Positions 26,086 through 34,687 of a stretch of DNA of 64,000 bases are shown one piece after another. The DNA lies in the NCBI RefSeq assembly GCF_900101095.1, contig NZ_FNFM01000002.1:248001-312000 (forward strand). Direction: 5' to 3'. Every line of letters starts with the position of its first letter. The first letter of the stretch is position 1. Below the pieces are notes generated by a model. It had not been told where the DNA came from. It worked only from the letters and a program-made list of their open reading frames with translations, and searched no databases. The DNA is from Actinopolyspora mzabensis (lineage in GTDB: Bacteria; Actinomycetota; Actinomycetes; Mycobacteriales; Pseudonocardiaceae). The position numbers and the translations under genes were made by a program.

Positions 26086-27114
26086 ATGGTGCTGGCGAAC
26101 AGCGTCATCTATCTGAACGGCAGGTCGTGGCAGCGCTGCGAGACGGTGGAGCAGACGCTGCACGAGCTGCGACGCGGCTCCGACTCCGATCACACGTTCG
26201 GGTGGATTGATCTGTCCAGGCCGGACGGGGACGAGCTGACGACGCTGGGAACCGAGTTCGAACTGCACCACCTGGCGTTGGAGGACGCCAGGCTCGCGCA
26301 CCAGCGGCCGAAGCTCGACCGCTACGGCGAGACGCTGTTCATGGTGCTGCGCTCCGCGCTTTACCAGGAAGACAGCGAGAACGTGGCGCTCGGCGAGATG
26401 CACGCGTTCATCGGCTCGGACTTCGTCATCACCTCGCGGCAGAGCGACCGGCCCGACCTGGACGCGGTTCGAGACCGGCTGGAGAACCAGCCGGAGCTGC
26501 TGGCGCACGGCCCGCCTGCCGTGCTCTACGCCCTCGTGGACCGGGTGGTGGACGACTTCCTGCCGGTGGAGCACGGGTTGCAGCACGACCTGGACGAGAT
26601 CGAGACCGAGGTCTTCGGCGGCGAGTCCACAGTGTCCAAACGGATCTACCGGCTCTCCCGCGAGGTGATCGAGTTCCAGCGGGCCACCGGCCCGATCATG
26701 GAAGTGCTGGACGGCATGGAGCAGGCGTTCCACGAGTTGCGCGACGGTGTGGAACTCAAGCGCCACCTGCGGGACGTCCGGGACCACGCGGCGGACGTGG
26801 CGGAGCGCGTCGAGTCGCACCGGCAACTGCTGGCCAACATCCTCCTGGTGAACTCCTCGCTGCACTCGCAGCGTCAGAACGAGCAGGCCACCAGACTCAC
26901 CGAGACGAGTCTGCGGCAGAACGAGCAAATGAAGCGCATCTCCTCGTGGGCGGCGATCCTGTTCACTCCCACGCTGGTGGGGACGGTGTACGGCATGAAC
27001 TTCACGCACATGCCGGAGCTGGACTGGCCGCTGGGTTACCCGATGGCGCTGCTGCTGATGCTGTTGGTGGCGGTATCGCTTTACGCGGTGTTCCGAAGGC
27101 GCGACTGGTTGTGA
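26086..27114 (+). CDS. corA: CorA-family magnesium/cobalt transporter
   Basis: A 342-residue CorA-type channel. The N-terminal alpha/beta domain (1-240) and long stalk helix lead to two C-terminal membrane helices. The selectivity motif YGMNF is present (about residue 302), followed by MPELDW in the periplasmic loop and a basic end, RRRDWL. The ATG at 26086 has GGAGG eight bases upstream. The protein takes up Mg2+ (and other divalent cations) as a pentamer in the membrane. Confidence 0.95.
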   Translation: MVLANSVIYLNGRSWQRCETVEQTLHELRRGSDSDHTFGWIDLSRPDGDELTTLGTEFELHHLALEDARLAHQRPKLDRYGETLFMVLRSALYQEDSENVALGEMHAFIGSDFVITSRQSDRPDLDAVRDRLENQPELLAHGPPAVLYALVDRVVDDFLPVEHGLQHDLDEIETEVFGGESTVSKRIYRLSREVIEFQRATGPIMEVLDGMEQAFHELRDGVELKRHLRDVRDHAADVAERVESHRQLLANILLVNSSLHSQRQNEQATRLTETSLRQNEQMKRISSWAAILFTPTLVGTVYGMNFTHMPELDWPLGYPMALLLMLLVAVSLYAVFRRRDWL

Positions 27115-27512
27115 CCACTCGAATCCGCCCAAAAAAGATCTCTTCCCCTAGAGACATCTGCTCCACTGTTTAGTAACCTGGGCGACGTCCACCTGACCCC
27201 CAGGGGTGGACTTGGCGCCCCCGCACTCCCGGTGACCCCCAGGCCGGTTGAGAGCGGGGGCGCACTTTTCGTTCGGGTGTCACCTTTCCGGTTGACTAGT
27301 GCCGTGAGCTCCCGATTCGCCGAGTGCGGCCGGGCGGGTCGTGCGATGCTCCGATTCGAGGGGCCGCCACGCATCCGGACGGGGGTCGAACGGTGGTACG
27401 TCATCCCGCACCGGAGCCCGATCGCTGGTCCGTTCGGGTGAAAAAGCGGAACCAAACCCGAGACCTAATCGTCAGTAATAAAAGCCGGAGGTTTTTCACA
27501 CGGAGGCACGCC
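27115..27512. other. Intergenic region downstream of corA
   Basis: The 398 bp hold a terminator-like hairpin (27215-27270) and further GGTGACCCC-like motifs at 27195 and 27231 that recur at 27779-27814. The last 80 bp, less GC-rich, form the upstream region of the next small gene. No gene is supported. Confidence 0.5.
27215..27270 (+). terminator. Hairpin with T-tract after corA
   Basis: GCGCCCCCGC (27215-27224) pairs perfectly with GCGGGGGCGC (27254-27263) across a 29-base loop, followed by ACTTTTC. The distance from the corA stop is 100 bp. It may end the yczE-PP2C-corA transcript. Confidence 0.5.
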
Positions 27513-27740
27513 ATGAACCTGCACGCCCGCATCGAGCTGTACGGCGGCCCGGAAGACGGCCGCGAGATCACGCTTCCCGTCAGCGGCGAGGGTGAGCCAC
27601 TGTCACCCCTCCCCGTACCGCGCGCTTCGGAGGAGAACGAAGGCGTCGCCTGGTACGAGCGGGACCAGCACATGGGGCGCGGATTCTGGGTCTACAAGTA
27701 CGCCGACTCGCAGTCGGCGGAGCACCCCCAGGCGGGCTGA
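27513..27740 (+). CDS. Small conserved hypothetical protein
   Basis: A 75-residue soluble protein beginning MNLHARIELYGGPEDGREIT, with a C-terminal segment GRGFWVYKYADSQ. The pattern of a short strand, a Gly-Pro-Glu-Asp-Gly turn and a C-terminal YxY strand is seen in small actinobacterial proteins of unknown role. The ATG has GGAGG six bases upstream and codon use is normal, so it is very likely a real gene. I do not know its function. Confidence 0.72.
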   Translation: MNLHARIELYGGPEDGREITLPVSGEGEPLSPLPVPRASEENEGVAWYERDQHMGRGFWVYKYADSQSAEHPQAG

Positions 27741-27778
27741 CTAGGTTACACCGTCCGGGAGCCGAGAGCGCTCGCCGC

Positions 27779-27814
27779 GGGTAACCCCGCAGGTGACCCC
27801 GTAGGTGACCCGGA
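27779..27814 (+). repeat. 12 bp tandem repeat
   Basis: Three units of the form GGTRACCCCGYA follow one another directly; the last has diverged. Related single motifs occur at 27195 and 27231. Confidence 0.5.
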
Positions 27815-27844
27815 GACCGCTGTGCGGCATCGCCTCGAACAACG

Positions 27845-28110
27845 GTGTGGGAGAGCGGTGCCGGAGCGATCTTCGCGGCCGACCGGGCGGAGATCAACGA
27901 TCAGCGCACCGCCTACGGCCTGACCACCTGGACCGAGGAGCGCGGCGACCGTCGCTACGCGCTGGCCGGCGGGAGCGGACGCACCGGGATCGCACTGCTG
28001 GAACTGATCCTCAGTCCAGAGGGGACGGTGGACTGCCGGGAGGTCCGCTCCGTGCGGCTGCCGTCGACCTTCCGGCTGCCGGACAGCTCCTCGTGGTCGC
28101 CGTGCGGTGA
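27845..28110 (+). pseudogene. Remnant of an unrecognised gene
   Basis: The frame from GTG 27845 has coding-like codon use for about 88 codons (IFAADRAEINDQRTAYGLTT, then GRTGIALLELILSPEGTVDC) and then runs antisense into the truncated grpB gene. No stop codon ends it before that junction. It has no Shine-Dalgarno site. It looks like a fragment left by a rearrangement near 28115; the family is not recognised. Confidence 0.35.
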
Positions 28111-28119
28111 GCCCCGTGA

Positions 28120-28389
28120 GCTACCGCCGGTGGCGGGCACGGTGAGGTTGATGTCGACGACGTCCTTCGCCGCGAGCCCCACCACCGCCGTTAAGCCGAC
28201 GTGCTCGATGCCGAGCGATACCTCGCCGAGAGCCGCGACGATGTCGGCGGCCAGAGCGCGGTAGCGAGCGGACCACTCCGGGTCGTACGCCACGATCGCC
28301 ACGGTTTCCGGGGCGGGCGGGCCGTGAACCCACGGGTTCTCAGCGGGGTCGGGATCGTGGTGGCGGGTGATCTCCTCCGGGGCGGGCAT
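28120..28389 (-). pseudogene. Truncated GrpB-family nucleotidyltransferase-like protein
   Basis: The first 87 codons match the start of the GrpB/UPF0157 family: VAIVAYDPEWSARYRALAAD, then LGIEHVGLTAVVGLAAKDVV and DINLTV. Normal proteins run to about 170-180 residues, but here the match stops after VPATGG and the frame continues into unrelated sequence. The usual EHVGSTAV Ser is Leu. The promoter seems intact: TAGATT stands 7 bp before the ATG. It is therefore a broken gene with its 5' end preserved. Confidence 0.7.
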
Positions 28390-28615
28390 TCGAGTGAATC
28401 TAGCGCGATCTCATCGGGGATTCCACCTCGATCTCCGACACCGATCCGGGCATACCACTACGATCGCGAGCACGAGCGGCAACCAGCCGTGTCGCGACGC
28501 ACCCTCGAATCCGGTCCGGAAAGATTCCACCACTCGAAGCGGCACGTCGGAGACCGCGACGGTTCCGCGGTTCTCCGTGCTGAGCGGCAGCGCCGAGTTG
28601 GCCGAGGAGCCCTGT

Positions 28616-29851
28616 ATGACCACACCAGAAACCACGATCACCGTCGGCAGCCCGGAGTTCCTCGCCGACCCGCACGCGCACTACGCGTGGCTGCGTACGA
28701 ACGCCCCGGTCCACTGCGGGCGGATGGCCTACATGGGCGAACAGGACGTGTGGCTGGTCTCCCGGTACGAGGATTGCCGTCTGATGCTGGCCGATGACCG
28801 GTTCCTGCGCTCGCCGGGAGGGCAGGGCCCGGCGATGCTCGCGGGGTTTCCGGACTCGGTCCGCGAACCGATACGGCTGATGACGACCAGCAACATGATC
28901 CTGATGGACGATCCGGGGCATCGACGCCTGCGCAAGCTGGTGGCCAAACCCTTCACTCCCCGGGCGATCGAGCGAATCAGCGGACGCGTCGACGAGCTCT
29001 CGCACGCGCTGCTCGACGAGCTGGAACCCCTTGGTCGAGTGGAGCTGCGCGAGCGGTTCGCGCTGCCCGTCCCCGCTACGGTGATCAACGAGATGGTCGG
29101 AGTGCCGCACGCCGACCGGGACCGTTTCGGCCGAGGAATGAATGCCCTCGTGACGGGTATGGCGCGGCTCGGCCAGGAGAGTTGGGCCCGGGAGATGAAC
29201 GCCCTGACCGAGCTCGTGCGCGAACTGATCGAGCACAAGCGATCCGAACCCGGCGAGGACATCCTGACCGGTCTGATCCAGGCTGAGGAGGACGGGGATC
29301 GCCTCTCCGAAGACGAACTGGTCGCGATGGTCTTTCTGCTGGTCACCGCGGGCTACGAGACCACGTACAACCTGATCACCAACGCGGTGCTCACGCTGTT
29401 GGATCACCCCCACCAGCTCGCGCGGTTGCGCGCGGCACCCGATGACGAAGCGCTGTGGCGGAGCGCCGTGGAGGAAGTCGTGCGCTACGGCGGACCGATC
29501 GGCGGAACCAAACCATCCACCACCGTCGAGGAAGTCACCTGGCACGACACGACGATCCCGGCCGGTGCGACGGTGATTCCCGTGTTGGCCGCGGCCAACC
29601 GGGATCCCGCCGCGTTCGACGATCCGGACACCTTCGACATCGACCGCCGCCCCAACGCCCACCTCGGATTCGGCCACGGAGTGCACTTCTGCCTCGGCGC
29701 CAACCTGGCCCGCATGGAAACCCGCGTCGCACTGCGCGCGCTCGTCCGCCGCAACCCGAACCTGCGGCTGGCAACCGACCGCTCCGAACTCGCACTCGAA
29801 CCGATGCCGTTCTGGACCCGCTACGAGGAGCTGCCCGTTCACCTCGGTTGA
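28616..29851 (+). CDS. Cytochrome P450
   Basis: A 411-residue soluble bacterial P450. The I-helix oxygen-binding motif is LLVTAGYETTYN; the K-helix ExxR is in AVEEVVRY; the heme-binding loop is FGHGVHFCLGANLAR with the Cys ligand at about residue 359. GAGGAG lies 6 bases before the ATG. The sequence is of the CYP107/CYP105-like type common in macrolide and steroid oxidation, but the substrate cannot be read out. No ferredoxin or reductase gene is adjacent. Confidence 0.95.
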   Translation: MTTPETTITVGSPEFLADPHAHYAWLRTNAPVHCGRMAYMGEQDVWLVSRYEDCRLMLADDRFLRSPGGQGPAMLAGFPDSVREPIRLMTTSNMILMDDPGHRRLRKLVAKPFTPRAIERISGRVDELSHALLDELEPLGRVELRERFALPVPATVINEMVGVPHADRDRFGRGMNALVTGMARLGQESWAREMNALTELVRELIEHKRSEPGEDILTGLIQAEEDGDRLSEDELVAMVFLLVTAGYETTYNLITNAVLTLLDHPHQLARLRAAPDDEALWRSAVEEVVRYGGPIGGTKPSTTVEEVTWHDTTIPAGATVIPVLAAANRDPAAFDDPDTFDIDRRPNAHLGFGHGVHFCLGANLARMETRVALRALVRRNPNLRLATDRSELALEPMPFWTRYEELPVHLG

Positions 29852-29920
29852 GACTCGGAAACAGCGACTGGTGGGGGTCCACTACCGGCGCGGTGCGGTA
29901 GCGGGCGCGACGTCGGCGCG

Positions 29921-30337
29921 CTACGCCTCGGCGCCCCGGTAAGTGCCGAAGGTCCACAGGTTGCCCTCCGGGTCCCGCACCGTGAGCGCGTATGAACCGG
30001 CTCCCGAACCGAACTCGGTGTGGTGCGGCGCCTCGACGACGTCACCCCCTGCCGCCTTCACTCGGGAGTGGACGGCGTCCACGTCCTCGGTGGCGACGTA
30101 GACGGCGCTGCTTCCGGCCCGCATCCGGCCGTGCACCCCGTCGGTGTGCTTCGTCGACCCGAAGACCAGCGCACCACCACCGGGCCGACGCAGCTCGGCG
30201 TGCACGATGTCCCCCTCGTCGTCCGGCACCGCGAGCACCTCGTGGAATCCCAGGACATCGACGAGGAAGCGCAGCGCGGAGCGCGTGTCGTCGTAGTGCA
30301 GGATCGGCCAGACGGAGGACGCCGAACTGTCAGCCAT
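29921..30337 (-). CDS. VOC-superfamily protein (bleomycin-resistance/glyoxalase type)
   Basis: A 138-residue protein with two VOC modules: PILHYDDTRSALRFLVDVLG and SSAVYVATEDVDAVHSRVKAAGG, ending in YALTVRDPEGNLWTFGTY, which is typical of the PhnB/bleomycin-resistance group. The ATG at 30337 has GGAGG and also TACGTT 7 bp upstream, so either mode of initiation could work. It probably binds or detoxifies a small molecule; which one is unknown. Confidence 0.85.
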   Translation of the reverse strand: MADSSASSVWPILHYDDTRSALRFLVDVLGFHEVLAVPDDEGDIVHAELRRPGGGALVFGSTKHTDGVHGRMRAGSSAVYVATEDVDAVHSRVKAAGGDVVEAPHHTEFGSGAGSYALTVRDPEGNLWTFGTYRGAEA

Positions 30338-30736
30338 GCCCTCCAACGTAGCGGTGTCTCCTGGACGGAAGCACGAGAACGGCCCCACTACGGATTCGGC
30401 GGGATCCACAGCGGGTGCGGTTACCCGTACGGTGAGAACTTCCTCGTGGCATGTTGCGAGCGAAGGTCATGTAACTACGGAGCGGCCGAGCGAGCTCGAC
30501 TTGTCGATCGGATCGATTCGTTTGCCGGCGAAGAAGCCGGGAGGCGGGGGCTCTCGCAGTGGGGTGTGGGCCGGATTAGGGCGTCACTTCGGACGAGTAC
30601 GACAACTCGCCCGCTCCGTACCCGCTGCCCTCCTGAGTACCGACGGGTCGTTATCCCACGGCGTTGTTCTCCTCGCACAGCGGTAGTGACGACGCCGGAA
30701 GGTCACGCTATGAGCCGCCTGTCCCACGGTGAAAAG
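30338..30736. other. Intergenic region, no gene seen
   Basis: I see nothing supported in these 399 bp. The frames that cross it lack start signals and have no recognisable protein features. Confidence 0.45.
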
Positions 30737-31069
30737 TCACAACTTGTCCACCAGTTTCGCGGCCTCCACGAGCGGCACCTCCGGGATATCCTGACGCACC
30801 CGACGGACGGCCCGCGCTTTTCCCTCGTCGTCACGCAGTCGTCGAATTTCTTCACGGTCCAGAGACCGAGCCACATCATCCGACGTCGGAAATTTCTCGC
30901 GAAACTCGGCGTAAACTTTGCGGCGACGAATCGAGGAAACAATGGAGTCCGCTACTGTCCACGCCAGCAGAACACACCCGGCAATAAGATACTTTCCCGA
31001 AACGGCGAGGAAAATGCCGCCCAGCAGTACGATGAGACCAACTATCCACATGATCACGAGATGTAGCAC
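30737..31069 (-). CDS. Membrane protein with an L7/L12 C-terminal-like domain
   Basis: A 110-residue protein. Two hydrophobic segments (about 3-22 and 27-43) anchor it in the membrane. The C-terminal 30 residues, DEGKARAVRRVRQDIPEVPL followed by VEAAKLVDKL, follow the pattern of the ribosomal protein bL12 C-terminal domain (K-x-x-AI-K-x-VR-x-x-T-x-x-x-L-x-E-A-K-x-LVD). Similar membrane-linked L7/L12-like proteins occur in actinomycetes with unknown role. There is no ribosomal gene nearby. Confidence 0.65.
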   Translation of the reverse strand: MLHLVIMWIVGLIVLLGGIFLAVSGKYLIAGCVLLAWTVADSIVSSIRRRKVYAEFREKFPTSDDVARSLDREEIRRLRDDEGKARAVRRVRQDIPEVPLVEAAKLVDKL

Positions 31070-31365
31070 GAAACCGTCCCGTCATTCAATGTGAATCTCG
31101 CTACCACTGTCCATCGGATTATCCACGAAAAACAGCACGTTTGAACGCTCACGATCCCTGTCAGTTCCGTAGCCGGGAACTGGCAGGAGTGCTCCCTTCT
31201 CCGCCGCGTTTCCGGCTTCGACCAGCGGCCTGACCACTCACCGGACCCCAGACCGCCGACGTTCTGCTTTTCGGGTCATGAATGCCGGGTTCACCGAAGA
31301 GCGCTGTAGTCCTTCGACACGGCTCATCGCGAACGAACACCCGAACACTCCATGCGGCGAACAAT

Positions 31366-32541
31366 TCAACTCCGGGCGAGCAATGCCCTTCTGTGCTGCC
31401 AGGCCAGGTTCACCGCCGCCGAGGCTCCGGGCGAAAGTTGGCCCAGTTCGTGAAGACGGCTGATGGTATTGGCCTCGAACGGCAGGTGCCGGGCGGGAAT
31501 GCGGCCCTCGTCATTGGTGGTGACGGCCGCACCGAACAACTCGTCGTAGGTGTCGGGCTCGATCACAGCCACGGTGAGGATGTCACCGGACAACGTGAGC
31601 GCGTCGAGCGTGCCGCCGAGGTAGTAGACCCGAATCCGCCCCCCGCCGCGGGCGCGATCCATACCCGCGAACGGTTCGCGGTTCTCGTAGTCGATCGGCC
31701 TGCCGCTGCCGTCGTACTCGACGTGCCCGAGCAGCTCCTCGGCGAACTCGCGCTGCATGTTCCGCCAGATCGAGAAGTCGTTGCGCACCGCGTCGGGAAT
31801 GACGCTCGACGGCTGGAAGATGCCCGCGGGCAACAGGTGCGCCATCCCGCCGCCACCGACCACCCGGCCGCCGTCCCGCTGGTGCAGCACCATGCTCGGG
31901 CTCTCCCCCGCCCGAATCGTCAACGTGCCGATCGCGCCCAGCAACGGCCGCCGGGCCAGGTCGAACGGATCACCGACGTGCTTGCGAAACGTCAGCCGCC
32001 GCCACGACGCACGACCGACACCGAGGTCGCCGTGCCCGTCGCGAACGAGGTGATGCGCGGCCATCTCGTGCGCCAGGGCTTCGTTCGTGTCGATCGAGTC
32101 GAAGAACCCCATCGTGCCGAACTGCAACCGCAGGTTCGGGTGCGAGCGATCGAGAGCGGTCAGGCGGAAGCACAGCCGGTTCTCGAACAGGCGTGGCGCG
32201 GCCAGATCCCGCACCGCGTGGCTGTAGCGGTGGTAGCGCTGCTCGGCCGACGCCAGGGGGCGTACGCCCGCACTCTGCCGCTCCGAACCATCGACAGCCG
32301 GAACCGCGGAGTCCGTGTCGAGTTCGAGCTCCAGCTCCGACAACGGCACCGGGACACTCGGAAGCCAATCCGGACCGGTGATCACGCCGCTGCCCTCAGA
32401 GCTCGGCACCGTCGAATCCGGATAGAGCCGCTCGGCGGCGAGGGCCAAACCCCGCCGGAACGTGCCCAGCACCGCGCGAGTGTCCTTCCAGTCCTGTTGA
32501 TCCTTGTCCACGCGCGGATCGACCGTGCCGGGTGAGGCCAC
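31366..32541 (-). pseudogene. C-terminal part of a TGA-interrupted XRE regulator, Nudix-like domain
   Basis: This 391-residue frame has no good ribosome-binding site of its own. It is in the same frame as the XRE domain at 32623-32850, separated only by the TGA at 32623-32625; the codons between (AADELGFQRPRR and onward) read on as normal protein. The C-terminal half has MAHLLPAGIFQPSS and QREFAEELLG, which resemble a degenerate Nudix box, then YLGGTLDALTLSGDILTVAV. Without the stop the protein would have about 495 residues, the usual size for this XRE type. It is either a nonsense-mutated gene or read through. Confidence 0.6.
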
Positions 32542-32622
32542 CAGGGTCAGCAGTTCCCCGTCGCTGGTGGGAGCGTTGTCGGTAGTCCTACGCGGTCGTT
32601 GGAATCCCAGCTCATCGGCAGC

Positions 32623-32850
32623 TCAGTCGAAGAACTCCGCCAGCAACCGACGGTAGAACGGCTGCGGCCACGCGACTTCGCCACACTCCCAACGGCCCAC
32701 GGTCTTCTTGGTCACGTTCGGGTATTTCTTGTGCTTCCGCCCGGCCAATGCGTTCAGCTCTTCGGCCAGGTCTTCCTGCGAGAGCCCGGCGTCCTCGCGA
32801 AGCCCGATCAGAGCGGAGTTCTGGGTACGTGCTGCGGAAGCCCCGGCCAT
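32623..32850 (-). CDS. XRE-type HTH domain, N-terminal part of an interrupted regulator
   Basis: A 75-residue frame with an HTH_3 domain: LIGLREDAGLSQEDLAEELN, KKTVGRWECGEVAWPQP and YRRLLAEFFD. The family continues after this point with a V/ADELGF linker, which is present in frame immediately after the TGA. On its own it could still bind DNA, but dimerisation or sensing would be lost. It is followed by the 391-residue C-terminal frame. Confidence 0.65.
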   Translation of the reverse strand: MAGASAARTQNSALIGLREDAGLSQEDLAEELNALAGRKHKKYPNVTKKTVGRWECGEVAWPQPFYRRLLAEFFD

Positions 32851-33062
32851 GTCCCCAACCCTAGGTGCTCAATCCCCATTCGGACTGGAATGTCCCCTCA
32901 ATGTCCCCGGAATGGCTCATCTTCGGTCATTCGATGTCGTCGCCGCGAAGTCGCCCACTTGATGGCATTGCGGCATGAGAAGAACCGAGCCCCGCACTGT
33001 GGCTCGCGCTACGCGACGGGCTCGAACTCTCCGCACTGGACGACGAGTGTCTCGTCCACGAG

Positions 33063-33278
33063 ATGGTGCTGGAAAAGCTGCTCGCCGAAGGCGGAAACGC
33101 CACAGCCACCGCCCGCGACGAGATGCACCACCAGCCACCCGGCACGCACGAAGACCGCACCACCCACGCACTCCGCACGATCACCACCCGGCTCTACGGC
33201 ACCGCCTGGACGCCGAGGACGAGTGACACAGCTCGGGACGGAACGATTTCCACGCTCGATGTCGGACGTGAGCGCTAG
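33063..33278 (+). CDS. Small hypothetical protein or gene remnant
   Basis: A frame of 71 residues starting MVLEKLLAEGGNATATARDE has plausible codon use, and the same frame is coding-like upstream to about 32979 (ALWLALRDGLELSALDDECL), where a TGA closes it. An ATG at 32975 lies in a neighbouring frame, so the start of the gene may have been lost by a frameshift. No family is recognised. Confidence 0.3.
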   Translation: MVLEKLLAEGGNATATARDEMHHQPPGTHEDRTTHALRTITTRLYGTAWTPRTSDTARDGTISTLDVGRER

Positions 33279-33288
33279 TTTTCCCGGC

Positions 33289-33684
33289 ATGACCGAGCAA
33301 CAGGCTACCCACGAGCTCGAGGCCCCTTTCGAGATCACTGAGTGGAACGAGACCGTCTACGAGGAACCGGTCGAGGGCCCCAAGCTGACCCGGATCACGA
33401 TCCGGAAGCGCTACCACGGCACGATCGAAGGCTCCGGGGTAGTCGAGGTGCTCACCGCACAAGGAGCCGCCGGTGCGGGTTACGTCGCTTCCGAGCGGGT
33501 TGCAGGCACGATCGACGGCCGCCAGGGCACCTTCGTCATTCAACACGGCGGCCTGGCTGAAGGAGCCCACCAGAACAGCTACGGCAACATCGTCCCGACT
33601 TCCGGCACCGGAGAGCTCACGAACATCTCGGGCCACGCGAAGGAGGTTCAGCGAGAGGTCCTCACCCTCGTCTACTCGCTTTAA
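33289..33684 (+). CDS. DUF3224 protein
   Basis: A 131-residue protein fitting DUF3224, a beta-barrel family of the AOC barrel-like type: ATHELEAPFEITEWNETVYE, RKRYHGTIEGSGVVEVLTAQ, and GRQGTFVIQHGG leading to a C-terminal strand LTLVYSL. The structure suggests ligand or substrate binding; the role is unknown. TAGTTT stands 7 bp before the ATG, so a leaderless mRNA is likely. Confidence 0.85.
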   Translation: MTEQQATHELEAPFEITEWNETVYEEPVEGPKLTRITIRKRYHGTIEGSGVVEVLTAQGAAGAGYVASERVAGTIDGRQGTFVIQHGGLAEGAHQNSYGNIVPTSGTGELTNISGHAKEVQREVLTLVYSL

Positions 33685-33776
33685 GAACTGCCACAGAGTC
33701 GCACCCGATCTTCGCCACGGCTGCCTCTGATCGCTCTCACTACTCACTGACCAGGAGCGGACACGATTAGCTCTCG

Positions 33777-33871
33777 GACCCACCGAGCAAGAGAACGGCC
33801 CCCACCGGTTCCGATGAAGGCCGTGCTCGCTGGTCGTTCCGCACGACCAGGGGCGTGGTCGAACCACCGAC
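33777..33871 (-). repeat. tRNA-Phe-derived direct repeat (att-like), left copy
   Basis: These 95 bp align without gaps to 36660-36754 with 12 mismatches (87% identity by hand count). The repeat covers the tRNA-Phe terminator hairpin and the last 28 bases of the tRNA gene. The copy here is the degenerate one: its hairpin has mismatches and the rest of the tRNA is missing. Confidence 0.8.
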
Positions 33872-33977
33872 AATCGGCATCGGGCCGCCATCAACCGCCC
33901 GCTCGGGCATTTCTTCTCCACTCGCTCAGCTGGACGGCATCCACCCACTTCCATTCGGCCGGCGAGGAGAGCGATCC

Positions 33978-34478
33978 ATGCTCCACGAAATCAGCGCTCA
34001 GCAGCGTGAAATCAGCGACACCGCGACCGTGCTCACGGTCATGTTCGACCAGTACCGCCGGTCACATCACGCCTGCACAGCCGAGGAAATCGCGACTCTT
34101 CTCGACCACGTGGTCACCGAATCCACCGAGGGAAACCGCACCACGCTTGTCACCGCGTGGACCCGACCGGCCCACTCCCATCACGACGATGGTCAACCCG
34201 AGTACCCACCCGCCTACCTCCGCGTCGCCGTCGATCCCGACACGGGTTGGGGCGCGATGACCTGGATCGAGCTCACTGCGGGCGAAGTGCTCGACACCTT
34301 CGACCCGGCCGAGCTGGAGGACCGGCCCGCCCTGGTGTTCGCCGCCGACGAGCCCAGCTATCTCCCCAACTCCGCGTCCCCGCCGCTCGAACGGATACGC
34401 CATGCCCTGTGCGAATACGCCGAGACCGGCACACGCCCCACCACCGTGCGGTGGCAGCAGGGATACCTCGTCCTCTGA
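33978..34478 (+). CDS. Imm1-family immunity protein (orphan)
   Basis: A 166-residue alpha+beta protein resembling Imm1, the immunity family that neutralises polymorphic toxins, often with deaminase domains. Supporting segments are AYLRVAVDPDTGWGAMTWIE, ADEPSYLPNSASPPLERIRH and ALCEYAETGTRPTTVRWQQG. GAGGAGA stands 7 bases before the ATG. No toxin gene, WXG100 protein or secretion gene is present within several kilobases, so it is an orphan. It lies inside the segment bounded by the tRNA-Phe-derived repeats. Confidence 0.7.
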   Translation: MLHEISAQQREISDTATVLTVMFDQYRRSHHACTAEEIATLLDHVVTESTEGNRTTLVTAWTRPAHSHHDDGQPEYPPAYLRVAVDPDTGWGAMTWIELTAGEVLDTFDPAELEDRPALVFAADEPSYLPNSASPPLERIRHALCEYAETGTRPTTVRWQQGYLVL

Positions 34479-34510
34479 ACGAGGACTCCGCACTCGGAAC
34501 ACACCGGATT

Positions 34511-34687
34511 TCAAGTCACGGTTCTGCTCGCCGGTGCCGCATCCGAGCGCGAGGACTCCAACCACTCCTCGCGGGAAGCGACGCTGACGGGTTCCAGGTC
34601 GCAGGTGCTCGCCTTCTCCAGGATCGCGGCGTTGTAGATGTCCACGATCGCGGGCAGATCCGCACGCGTGGCGAGGCGATGGCGGTA
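34511..34687 (-). pseudogene. Truncated GNAT acetyltransferase (phosphinothricin-acetyltransferase-like)
   Basis: About 47 codons, YRHRLATRADLPAIVDIYNA and CDLEPVSVASREEWLES, match the N-terminus of PAT/Bar-type GNAT enzymes (usual length about 170-180). The acetyl-CoA-binding part is absent and there is no start codon in the expected place; the upstream sequence in this frame is unrelated. It is a fragment left by decay in the mobile segment. Confidence 0.6.

Noticed and set aside
27115-27512. Magnesium or other riboswitch near corA
   Set aside because: The hairpins lie downstream of corA, and no known aptamer consensus was recognised before the following gene.
30372-30390. Third copy of the tRNA-Phe terminator
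   Set aside because: Only about 12 bases (GAGAACGGCCCC) agree; the rest does not align.
30885-30905. Repeat core inside the L7/L12-like gene
   Set aside because: Only part of the core matches and it is within a coding sequence with normal codon use; probably chance.
32623-32625. Selenocysteine at the in-frame TGA
   Set aside because: No selenocysteine-type motif or insertion hairpin was seen, and the position is a linker, not an active site. A nonsense change is simpler.
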